From contig CAZRFE010000094.1 in the NCBI GenBank assembly GCA_964599565.1, positions 1 through 7,911 on the forward strand: DNA of 7,911 bases. The letters are read 5' to 3'. Under the pieces are notes generated by a model. It made no database searches and was not told the DNA's origin. It worked only from the letters and a program-made list of their open reading frames with translations. Source of the DNA: JAJUFS01 sp964599565. GTDB taxonomy: Bacteria; Pseudomonadota; Gammaproteobacteria; Natronospirales; JAJUFS01. The position numbers and the translations under genes are program-made. Position 1 is the stretch's first letter; every line of letters begins with the position of its first letter. Shown one piece after another: positions 1-6,599 of the stretch.

Positions 1-50
1 ATGCCTTTGCGTACCGCACGTCGCCGTATACAAGAAGCGCGGGGTCAATC

Positions 51-1883
51 TCAAAAATAGTATGCACCAGCCAACTGCAGTTCACGCCAGGCAGCGTCAT
101 CCAGCCGATGATATTTCGCCGTCAATCGCATCGACCAGTCATCCGCCAGTGCGATGCTGCCGCCAAACTCCGCCGAACGATGACTTGATTCACCGCCGCC
201 AAACCATCTGTCGGCGCGCAGTTCAAGCAGCAATGCGCTGCTTGCCGTAACCTGCCACAGCGCACCGGCATCGATGCCGAACGACGAGAAATGCCCCTTC
301 GGCAGATCATCGTCGGCGAGCAGCCGCGCATTCCCGTGCAACCAGTACAGCAATGAATCGTCGCCCAGCTGCCAGCTCATGCCGAGCGCACCGCCCACAT
401 CTGCGACCAGCGGATTGTCCGGATCGGCTCCCGGCAGGCGGCCGGCGCGTACATGCAGGCGCCACGACTTCGGCTGAAATACCCGTGTGCGCGGCGACAG
501 CGAATCGATCTCCAGCAGATCCAGGCTCTGGATTTGTGCGTCACCATTTTCATAGTCACGGATCTTCAAGCCGAACATGGTGATCGCCGCGCCATGCTGA
601 AACCCGGGCGCCGGATCAAGATGATCGTGATAAGCGGCGCGAAACCCGAGCTCCGTAAAGTGCCTGCCGTCAAGCGCACCGACTCCCAGCATCGCGCGCG
701 CTGAACCATGGCCGCTCTCGGGCGCTGTATCCGGCACCGGCTCTTTGCCAAACACATCGCCGGCGGGATAGGCAGCGCGCGCTTTCAGCAGTTCAAACGC
801 TATCGGGCCTGAAACCTGCTGCGTGCCGCCTTCACGGTAATGCTTGTATCGCAACCAGCTGTAGGCAAATTCAAGTACACGCGCATTCTCCAGCGCAGTT
901 GAATCGCTGCTCGGCAGTTGTCCGGCCGCCGATTCACCGTTCACCACCGCGATGGATCTTTCTATCTGTTCGTCATCGAGAAACGACGCCTGGTGTTTCA
1001 AGCGGGTCGCAAGTGCCGGACGGAATACCGGCGTACCGGTGAGCCCGACTTCAAGCAACACCTGCTTGACGGTATCGGATGGAATCACCTGGTAGGTGTA
1101 ATCATCCGTCAGCGTCAGCGACGGGCGTGCGACCTCCAGCAGGCTCAACAATTGATAGGAGCAGTTTTCATCGAAAAAGAAATAATCAAATTCGATGTCG
1201 TTCAGCGCCCACAGATGCAGCAACAGGCGGCGTGTTTCATGCGTTGAAAGATTCAGGCGATATTCCCAGATATCGCGATTTTCAAGGTCGTTGTATTCAT
1301 TCACCTTGCGGTAATACGGCATCACGCCGAAAACACCGGCGTACATTCCGCTCAAGCCCTTCACCGCGAAGATCAAGCCGTTCGACTCCGTGGATTGCGC
1401 CGCGAAATTGACGGCATACGACGTCAGCGCCGACTCGCCGCCCGGCGGGTCGATCCGCAACAGGGTATGGCCGTACATCGATGCTGGATTGTTCAGGTAC
1501 GCGGCGGGAAATATCAACGTCACGGTATGCGGATCGATCTCGTCATACCATTCATGCAACTCTGCACAACTGCCAAGGTCGGCAAGCGGTTCATCAAGCT
1601 TGTCTGCCAGCCATTCCGCGCGCACCGGGTAGCGGCAAGCGACTGCCGAAGGATCGCCACGCAGTCCATCGAGTGTTGCCGCGAGCTCTGCGCGAGGGTC
1701 TGATTTTCCATTCGGTGCGAGAAAGAAATGGTCTGAATCGACTTCCGATTCGTATCCGGTGAGCGTTGCTTTCCAGTGCCCGAGCTTCAGCCAGAAGGGA
1801 TCGCGAGCCAGCGCATTGATATCGACGGCCGCCGACGCGGACATCGGCAACCACAGCAGCAGAAGTATCCAGAATCTTGTCAT
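51..1883 (-). CDS. DUF4105 (Lnb N-terminal periplasmic domain) envelope protein with C-terminal barrel-like region
   Basis: This is a 610-residue exported protein from the ATG at 1883. The N-terminus is a clear signal peptide: one Arg, a Leu-rich core at about residues 6-13, and likely cleavage after the Ala-Ser-Ala at 16-19. The middle carries the DUF4105 signature: a YGHTLLRID motif with His139 near the end of a predicted strand, and a DENCSYQLL motif with Cys241. A His/Cys pair of this kind resembles NlpC/P60-like or papain-like hydrolases, but that catalytic assignment is inference. From about residue 390 to the end, alternating polar/hydrophobic strands predominate and the chain ends in Tyr-Tyr-Phe. 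A terminal Phe is typical of outer-membrane beta-barrels. A GTG start at 1898 would add five residues but lies inside the terminator hairpin; neither start has a well-placed accessible ribosome binding site. The DUF3015 gene lies immediately upstream on the same strand. The substrate is unknown. Confidence 0.85.
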   Translation of the reverse strand: MTRFWILLLLWLPMSASAAVDINALARDPFWLKLGHWKATLTGYESEVDSDHFFLAPNGKSDPRAELAATLDGLRGDPSAVACRYPVRAEWLADKLDEPLADLGSCAELHEWYDEIDPHTVTLIFPAAYLNNPASMYGHTLLRIDPPGGESALTSYAVNFAAQSTESNGLIFAVKGLSGMYAGVFGVMPYYRKVNEYNDLENRDIWEYRLNLSTHETRRLLLHLWALNDIEFDYFFFDENCSYQLLSLLEVARPSLTLTDDYTYQVIPSDTVKQVLLEVGLTGTPVFRPALATRLKHQASFLDDEQIERSIAVVNGESAAGQLPSSDSTALENARVLEFAYSWLRYKHYREGGTQQVSGPIAFELLKARAAYPAGDVFGKEPVPDTAPESGHGSARAMLGVGALDGRHFTELGFRAAYHDHLDPAPGFQHGAAITMFGLKIRDYENGDAQIQSLDLLEIDSLSPRTRVFQPKSWRLHVRAGRLPGADPDNPLVADVGGALGMSWQLGDDSLLYWLHGNARLLADDDLPKGHFSSFGIDAGALWQVTASSALLLELRADRWFGGGESSHRSAEFGGSIALADDWSMRLTAKYHRLDDAAWRELQLAGAYYF

Positions 1884-1887
1884 GGCT

Positions 1888-1919
1888 AAAAAAAACACCC
1901 GGGAGAAACTCCCGGGTGT
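1888..1919 (-). terminator. Rho-independent terminator after the DUF3015 gene
   Basis: A perfect 11-bp inverted repeat (1895-1905 with 1909-1919) encloses a 3-nt loop. On the minus strand it is followed directly by a run of U residues (1888-1895). It begins 17 bases after the DUF3015 stop codon. It is read as a strong intrinsic terminator. It also sits directly in front of the DUF4105 ATG, so it probably sets the ratio between the two genes. Confidence 0.9.
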
Positions 1920-1936
1920 CCTGGTCTCATATCGTG

Positions 1937-2419
1937 TCAGATGGCGTAGCTATTGAATGCTTCGTCTTCCGCCATGACCTGGCGAAGATTGGCGATCACC
2001 TCACCCGCCGTAACATCCGCGCTGCTGTAGATGCGTGCAAAATTATCCTTGGTCAGCGTGTAGAAGGCGGCGCGGTCTTCATCCGCAATTTCCATCAGCG
2101 CCGCAACGGTTTCCAGCGCTTCGCCTTCGCCACGCGACATGTCGAGCGCGAGGCTTTCCATGTTTTCGCCGGTGAACATGCTCATCTTGGCGTTGGACGA
2201 AATGGTGCCATCGGCATCGCAACCCAGCGTGCCACTGGAAATGCCGAAGGTCTGGTTGCCCGTCGATCCGTTGGTGGTGACCGCGAGGACCTGCGGGAAC
2301 ACGCCTGACTGGCCGTCAAAGATTATCGATCCAAGGCCACAGCCGGTGCTGTCATCAGCCGCTGCCTGCCCACCGAACAGCAGCGCAGCGGCTGCCAATA
2401 TCGCAATCTTCTTGTTCAT
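1937..2419 (-). CDS. DUF3015 family periplasmic protein
   Basis: This is a 160-residue exported protein. It has a Lys-Lys n-region, an Ala/Leu-rich core and likely signal cleavage after Ala-Ala-Ala near residue 21. The mature part starts with the family pattern GCGLGS (Cys27) and continues to QTFGISSGTLGC (Cys67). These two cysteines could form a disulfide in the periplasm. The C-terminal half, about residues 80-155, is mainly helical and acidic. The ATG at 2419 is preferred over the one at 2425 because GGAG at 2427-2430 lies 7 nt from the former and only 1 nt from the latter. The function of DUF3015 is not established. Its placement just ahead of a DUF4105 gene fits an envelope-related pair. 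A strong terminator follows. Confidence 0.88.
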   Translation of the reverse strand: MNKKIAILAAAALLFGGQAAADDSTGCGLGSIIFDGQSGVFPQVLAVTTNGSTGNQTFGISSGTLGCDADGTISSNAKMSMFTGENMESLALDMSRGEGEALETVAALMEIADEDRAAFYTLTKDNFARIYSSADVTAGEVIANLRQVMAEDEAFNSYAI

Positions 2420-2426
2420 GAACATT

Positions 2427-2430
2427 CTCC
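2427..2430 (-). promoter_or_regulatory. Ribosome binding site of the DUF3015 gene
   Basis: GGAG on the minus strand lies 7 nt upstream of the ATG at 2419. This spacing decides between two in-frame ATG codons six bases apart. Confidence 0.7.
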
Positions 2431-2894
2431 GCTTTTTTTGCTTTTAAAACCCCGGTGCAGGAAAACCTGCCCGCACAGTAAACATGACAGGCGGGTCTTT
2501 GTCTATTTGGCTTGTTCTCTTTGGGACAATCCGGTCCTGGAGAGCCAGGTCAAGCACGAAGAGCAGCACAGAGCTTGCCGGCATGGTCATCAGCGAATCG
2601 AGCATGAACGCGAAGGTGTAGCGCGGATTGTCCCTGGAACACGTTCAGACGCTGGTCCATGACAAGACTCGACGCATTCAGTCAGAACCCAATCATGAAA
2701 GAGCAACTTCAGCAGCCACCGTCAGCCGACGAAAGCGCGCGCAGCTCCGACCTTCGCGGAAGATCCCGCGGCGTGCACAGGTTCCAGGCCAGGCCAGCGC
2801 GTTCCAGCCCTTTCAAGACCCACCAACCCGGATCAGGTTCACCTGCGTGTATTCCGAGCATCGCGGAACCGGGAGGCGCGGGTTTCATTCATAT
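2431..2894. other. Intergenic region without a convincing gene
   Basis: About 460 bp lie between the DUF3015 ribosome binding site and the stop of the AAA/DUF4143 gene. Reading frames here are short or arginine- and proline-rich and lack a ribosome binding site. The region should hold the DUF3015 promoter, but no strong -35/-10 pair is evident. A small hairpin in the 5' leader (2457-2461 with 2466-2470, A4 loop on the plus strand) and another at 2755-2770 (5-bp stem) are visible. The bases at 2826-2841 on the minus strand match the 3' core of a thiamine-pyrophosphate riboswitch, but the rest of that element is missing. The region could contain decayed coding sequence or an unrecognised small RNA. 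Confidence 0.5.
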
Positions 2895-4349
2895 CTAACC
2901 GTGAGGAATAGGCGCAAACTGTTCGTTCCTGTTCTCCGTATTTCTTCCGACGGTATAGCAATACAGGCTGCTTGGCAGCAGTCGTACATTGACGCCATTG
3001 ACAGTGCGCGTATCCGAAACTGTCCTGGTTGTAATCAGAATCGACGGTTCCTTGAGCTTCGCCTTGCGTGCCAGCTCAAGTAACGCGGCGTACTCCGAAT
3101 CGTCTCGCATCGGCCTGTCGGACCATTTCACTTCAACCGCCCATTGAGCTTTCTGCCTCAGAGGATCGAGATTCACCAGATCAACTTCCCGCTTGCCATC
3201 CCATCTTGCATACCTGAGATTGCCAATAATTCGAGGCGAATGGACCCATTGTCCGAATATCGCTGTCTCGACCAGCTCGCCGATCCCGGGAGATTGTTCT
3301 GACACCGGCGCGAACAGTGCCGCTCGCATTGATGTGTTCGTCAGGTACAGCTTGAAAGTACGTGCCCGCTTGAAGTTCTTTGCATTCGAATCCACCCGGT
3401 CAAGCCTTCGAATGAGAAATGCAGCCTCAAGGTATTCGAGAAACTTTCGTAACGTGTTCTTGGGTATGTCCGATTCGCTTGACAGGCTTTCGAGGTTGAA
3501 TTCGCGCCCGGTGTTATAAGCCACAAGATTGAACAACTGATTCAGATCCTGGATGTTCTGTATGCCGTACAGCTGCGGCAGATCGCGCAACAGAACCTTT
3601 TCGATGATATCGCTGCGGATGTAACGCCCTGCTTCCTGGCGAACCTCCTGGTTGATTACCGCCTCCGGATATCCGCCGATATTTATGTAATCAACGAACT
3701 CCTTGTTCAGCGATTCGATATCGGTCGTAGCGTAAGGCTCGGATGATCTTGTCGGTGAAACAATGAGCGAATCGTGTACGTGGCGGAAATCAAGAAACTC
3801 GAAGAATGTCAGCGGAGGAAGAAGGAATTCGGTAAAACGACCTGCCCCCGATTCCATGCTCTTCAGCTTGAGCGCCGCCGCCGCGGAGCCGGTTGCAACA
3901 AACTTGAACGCAGGGAAGGTGTCGACAAGGCTCTTAAGGTGACGTTCCCATTCCTTCAAGTACTGGATTTCATCAAAGAAGACATAGAGAGCGTCGTCCC
4001 GCTTGTGATCATGCTTCCGCAGGAAGATATCCACGAGCGTCGCGAGCGAGCGACCGGTGAAAACAGGTGTCTCCATCGAGATATAGACGATGTTTTTTCC
4101 AGCCACCCCTCTGTCAAGGAGGTATTGGATGGCGTGGTAGACCATCACTGTCTTCCCGACACGCCGCGGCCCCATCAGGATCACGGCACGATTCACCTCC
4201 CGGTTCTCCACCAGCCGGATGAACGATGGCGCGTATGCCCGCAGGGCAAGCGCCCGAAAACGGGGCTCGATCCCCGCAGAGGCGACGTCCCACCATGGGT
4301 TATCGAAACTCAGCTTTTCGAGAATCTCGGTTTCGGTGATTGGCTGCAT
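2895..4349 (-). CDS. AAA ATPase (AAA_14) with DUF4143 C-terminal domain
   Basis: This is a 484-residue cytoplasmic P-loop ATPase. Walker A is GPRRVGKT at residues 60-67. Walker B is a hydrophobic strand ending in DE at 121-127, and a sensor-1-like VATGS lies at 151-155. About residues 215-310 are helical, with a winged-helix-like segment around 283-305. The DUF4143 region runs from about 320 onward and includes KLYLTNTSMRAAL and GELVETAIF. It also contains REVDLV (387-392) and AVEVKW (404-409), matching the D...ExK arrangement of PD-(D/E)XK nucleases. Members of this family are widespread single-gene ATPases, often near mobile or defence genes, and their substrate is not established. Length is normal and both domains look intact. 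It is transcribed divergently from the SRAP-like gene and has its own sigma70-type promoter. The match to the family is firm; the cellular role is unknown. Confidence 0.9.
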   Translation of the reverse strand: MQPITETEILEKLSFDNPWWDVASAGIEPRFRALALRAYAPSFIRLVENREVNRAVILMGPRRVGKTVMVYHAIQYLLDRGVAGKNIVYISMETPVFTGRSLATLVDIFLRKHDHKRDDALYVFFDEIQYLKEWERHLKSLVDTFPAFKFVATGSAAAALKLKSMESGAGRFTEFLLPPLTFFEFLDFRHVHDSLIVSPTRSSEPYATTDIESLNKEFVDYINIGGYPEAVINQEVRQEAGRYIRSDIIEKVLLRDLPQLYGIQNIQDLNQLFNLVAYNTGREFNLESLSSESDIPKNTLRKFLEYLEAAFLIRRLDRVDSNAKNFKRARTFKLYLTNTSMRAALFAPVSEQSPGIGELVETAIFGQWVHSPRIIGNLRYARWDGKREVDLVNLDPLRQKAQWAVEVKWSDRPMRDDSEYAALLELARKAKLKEPSILITTRTVSDTRTVNGVNVRLLPSSLYCYTVGRNTENRNEQFAPIPHG

Positions 4350-4376
4350 TTATTTAAGCTCAATGACTTGATCTTA

Positions 4377-4406
4377 AGTCTAGGTGAACCGTTGAAATAG
4401 CGTCAA
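4377..4406 (-). promoter_or_regulatory. Sigma70-type promoter of the AAA/DUF4143 gene
   Basis: On the minus strand, TTGACG (4401-4406) and TAGACT (4377-4382) are separated by 18 bp. The -10 element ends 27 bp upstream of the ATG at 4349. The -35 matches the consensus at five of six positions and the -10 at four of six. The call rests on sequence match only. Confidence 0.55.
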
Positions 4407-4499
4407 CACTTTGACCTTAATTTGGAACGACGCCTTAACTGTTTGTTTTATAAAGCCAAAAGCAATCTAAATAGTGGCCTCCGCTTGCTGCTCCGCGTC

Positions 4500-4529
4500 T
4501 TGATGCCGCGCAGGGATACTGGATATACA
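4500..4529 (+). promoter_or_regulatory. Candidate promoter of the SRAP-like gene
   Basis: TTGATG (4500-4505) and TATACA (4524-4529) are separated by 18 bp, with the -10 ending 28 bp before the start codon. The -10 lies within the LexA box, which is the usual arrangement for repression of an SOS gene. A second possible pair further upstream (TTGACC at 4411 with TTAACT at 4435) is weaker and leaves a long leader. Confidence 0.5.
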
Positions 4530-4536
4530 TACAGCC
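4517..4536 (+). promoter_or_regulatory. LexA operator (SOS box) upstream of the SRAP-like gene
   Basis: TACTGGATATACATACAGCC has the CTG-N10-CAG core with an alternating AT centre. It matches the E. coli LexA consensus at 16 of 20 positions, with mismatches at 6, 12, 19 and 20. It ends 21 bp before the ATG and overlaps the proposed -10. SRAP-family proteins are named for their association with SOS genes, so the position makes functional sense. LexA itself is not encoded in this window. Confidence 0.75.
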
Positions 4537-4557
4537 CTTTCGAGCGAGGCTGGTGCG

Positions 4558-5250
4558 ATGTGTCATTTCTACTGCCTTCGTCAGATCTCCCTCTCACCCC
4601 TGCGCGCGCACCGAAACTGGTGGCAGCAACGCCGGTACTACCGCCTTCACCCAGGCGAGGAAGGGCAGATATTGCGCAGCCAGTCGAAGGGCACCGTCGA
4701 GGATCTCAACTGGGGTTTCCGTACGCGCCTGCGCGGCATGCCCAACAAGCCACTCATTAGCGCGGAGATCGTTGCGGAACGGCCGGTCACCGAAAGCGCG
4801 TTCCGCAAGCAGCGTTGCCTCGTGATCGCGGACGGGTTCTACATCGGCAGCGGCAAGGGTACAACGCGGCGCTATTACTTCTTCCAGCGGCCGGATCACC
4901 AGCCGTTTGCATTCGCCGGCATCTGGCACGAAGCCGTTGATGGCGCGCGCAAGGATACGTTCGCGATTCTCACCTGCCCCGCCAACTGCATTGTCGGCAG
5001 CGTGCATGAACGCATGCCCGTGATTCTCGGGCAGGGATTTCACGACACCTGGAAGGATGATGCGTACAACAACGTCACGGCGCTGAAGCGCATGCTGCGC
5101 CCGTGGTCAGACCGATTGCTGGAAGGCTGGGAAGTGAGACCGGACCTCGTTGTTCGATCAGGCGACGATCACAAGATCATGGATGCTATCGGGCCGAAGC
5201 TGCGCGCGAAGAGAAGGAAGCTGGGTGGGGGATTGTTGGTGGTGACGTGA
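4558..5250 (+). CDS. SRAP-family protein (YedK/HMCES-like) with altered active site
   Basis: This is a 230-residue protein, close to the usual SRAP length. SRAP proteins form a thiazolidine crosslink between Cys2 and abasic sites in single-stranded DNA, shielding them during replication. Recognition rests on CLVIADGFY (87-95), PFAFAGIWHE (116-125), FAILTCPAN (135-143) and VHERMPVIL (149-157). Cys2, Thr139 and His150 (matching the active-site His of YedK) are present. The N-A-R motif that contacts DNA reads S-A-E at 68-70, and the catalytic Glu of the DGFYEW motif is Ile96. The canonical MCGRF start and N-I-A-P-T motif are also changed. No single frameshift restores them, so this is a divergent protein or a decaying one rather than a simple sequencing error. 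The start is supported by GAGG at 4546-4549, 8 nt upstream, and by Cys at position 2. A LexA box and promoter precede it. Confidence 0.8.
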   Translation: MCHFYCLRQISLSPLRAHRNWWQQRRYYRLHPGEEGQILRSQSKGTVEDLNWGFRTRLRGMPNKPLISAEIVAERPVTESAFRKQRCLVIADGFYIGSGKGTTRRYYFFQRPDHQPFAFAGIWHEAVDGARKDTFAILTCPANCIVGSVHERMPVILGQGFHDTWKDDAYNNVTALKRMLRPWSDRLLEGWEVRPDLVVRSGDDHKIMDAIGPKLRAKRRKLGGGLLVVT

Positions 5251-5288
5251 AGCGCGATTGATCGAATTTAAAACTTGGTCGTGAATCA

Positions 5289-6557
5289 CTACTCAGGGCG
5301 TATCACCTGATCCCTTAACTCCCAATAGAGATACGCATCAAGCACTAACGATTGATCTTGGGTTGCGCTGGACGCGTCTTGTTTCGCGATAACAGTTTTC
5401 ACTTTTCCTTCAAGGCTACTCATGCTGTCTTCAATCGAAGATCTAGGCAGTATGCCAAATATGTACGATCGATGATCTATCGAGTAATTGAGCCTCGCTT
5501 GTGTCAATCCCCTTGTCCGAGAACCGAGCATCTTTATAATTCTTTTGAAAAACCGATCCCCGTGAAGAATGGCGTACTTAAGAATCCAGGTCGTCCGCGC
5601 GCTTTTGCTAGCCCTCCCTGCAGCCCGCAACAACACTTCCTTCTGACTATCGTCCGTTAGTTGACTAAGCCAAAAGAAAGCTGGTGCCCCATACATGACG
5701 CTGTAGTACGCAAGAATTTCTATCACTTGGGTCGTCAGATTCGGCAGATGTGCTTGCCTATCTCTGTAAACAGCCCAAAGAAACCACTTATCTAGTTGTG
5801 CTGGTTTGGGCTCCTGCCCACCGTCCTCTAGAACCCTGAGAACGTGCAGAGCGTCGGCAAGACTCTTCGGCGCTTCATTTATTGAGCTCCAATTTATTCC
5901 CGCCGCAGTGACGCCAGTCCCCGATGGCACAGATCCCGATTTAACCACCTGAACAACAGGATTTGGGCCTCCAGAAAGAACCTGCGCGACACCGTCCAGA
6001 ATCTTCTGCCTTCTTTTTAAGAAGAAAATTTCTACTAGGTTCGTTAGGTCATCGCCTGTCGCCAGAACAGACTCTTCAACTTTTCTCACGAACGTCTGGG
6101 ACTTGTACCATCTCACTTCTTTTCCAGATTTTTCGTATACAACATCTTTCGATAAAAAATGGAGCCTATCGGATGACGGAACATGAACAAGAACAAACTT
6201 CTTTCCATCCCTTTCGAACATCTTTGCGTCCATCAAAAAAATTTGTGGGTAAATGAAAGAATTCGCTTGTGCAAGAATAGATTTCGGATTCGAGAATGCG
6301 GCCGATGTCGCTTTATTCGTTCCCTCAAGCTCCCAAGTCTTGTCTTTTTTTCCTATAAAGAAATACCCACCCGCATTGTTTGCGAATGCAATTAGATCTT
6401 TAAGAAAATCAAACCTTCCAGGCGCCTCCCTCACCTCGAATGCTAGTTTGTAGTCGACCAATATATCTTCGTGGTCATAATCAGAAAGAAACTCGAAAAC
6501 CACGTCTGACAGCGGATCATCCGATTCCAAACATTGACGAACGGAAGTGATTACCAT
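5289..6557 (-). CDS. Schlafen AlbA_2-domain protein with uncharacterised C-terminal region
   Basis: This is a 422-residue protein. The N-terminal 160 residues match the Schlafen AlbA_2 domain. VDYKLAF (34-40) occupies the position of the usual E-x-K segment. It is followed by FLKDLIAFANNAGGYFFIG (51-69), the hallmark of the family, then LVHVPSS and a VRWYKSQTFVRKV segment near 148-160. AlbA_2 domains occur in nucleic-acid-binding regulators and, in Schlafen-type proteins, in RNA-cleaving enzymes. Which applies here is not shown. Residues about 170-422 are largely helical, with Trp/Tyr-rich stretches at 258-300, and I do not recognise them. The ATG at 6557 is the first in frame after a stop just upstream, and it has no clear ribosome binding site. 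The gene lies 42 bp downstream of the membrane-protein gene on the same strand. Its sequence is clearly A+T-richer than the genes to the left, which suggests transfer. Confidence 0.8.
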   Translation of the reverse strand: MVITSVRQCLESDDPLSDVVFEFLSDYDHEDILVDYKLAFEVREAPGRFDFLKDLIAFANNAGGYFFIGKKDKTWELEGTNKATSAAFSNPKSILAQANSFIYPQIFLMDAKMFERDGKKFVLVHVPSSDRLHFLSKDVVYEKSGKEVRWYKSQTFVRKVEESVLATGDDLTNLVEIFFLKRRQKILDGVAQVLSGGPNPVVQVVKSGSVPSGTGVTAAGINWSSINEAPKSLADALHVLRVLEDGGQEPKPAQLDKWFLWAVYRDRQAHLPNLTTQVIEILAYYSVMYGAPAFFWLSQLTDDSQKEVLLRAAGRASKSARTTWILKYAILHGDRFFKRIIKMLGSRTRGLTQARLNYSIDHRSYIFGILPRSSIEDSMSSLEGKVKTVIAKQDASSATQDQSLVLDAYLYWELRDQVIRPE

Positions 6558-6599
6558 GATTCTGTCTATTTATTCTTACTAAGGATAACGTGCCTGCAT

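Noticed and set aside
1877..2308. Plus-strand open frame of 143 codons opposite the DUF3015 gene
   Set aside because: It is antisense to a gene with a signal peptide, family motifs and a terminator, and its own start lies beside that terminator. It is a shadow frame.
2447..2608. Minus-strand 53-codon frame with a hydrophobic stretch (LDSLMTMPASSVLLFVLDLAL)
   Set aside because: It has no ribosome binding site, is closed upstream by a stop, and resembles no family I know. It could be a gene remnant, but there is nothing firm to support that.
2826..2841. Minus-strand match to the TGAACCTGATCCGGGT core of thiamine-pyrophosphate riboswitches
   Set aside because: The upstream GGGGTGC and CTGAGA parts and the downstream TAATGCC segment are absent, and no thiamine gene follows. 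Most likely a chance match.
2628..3083. Plus-strand open frame of 151 codons
   Set aside because: It overlaps the 3' end of the well-supported AAA/DUF4143 gene, is rich in Arg, Pro and Ser, and shows no domain.
3774..4400. Plus-strand open frame of 208 codons opposite the AAA gene
   Set aside because: It runs antisense through the Walker A and B coding region and has no recognisable domain.
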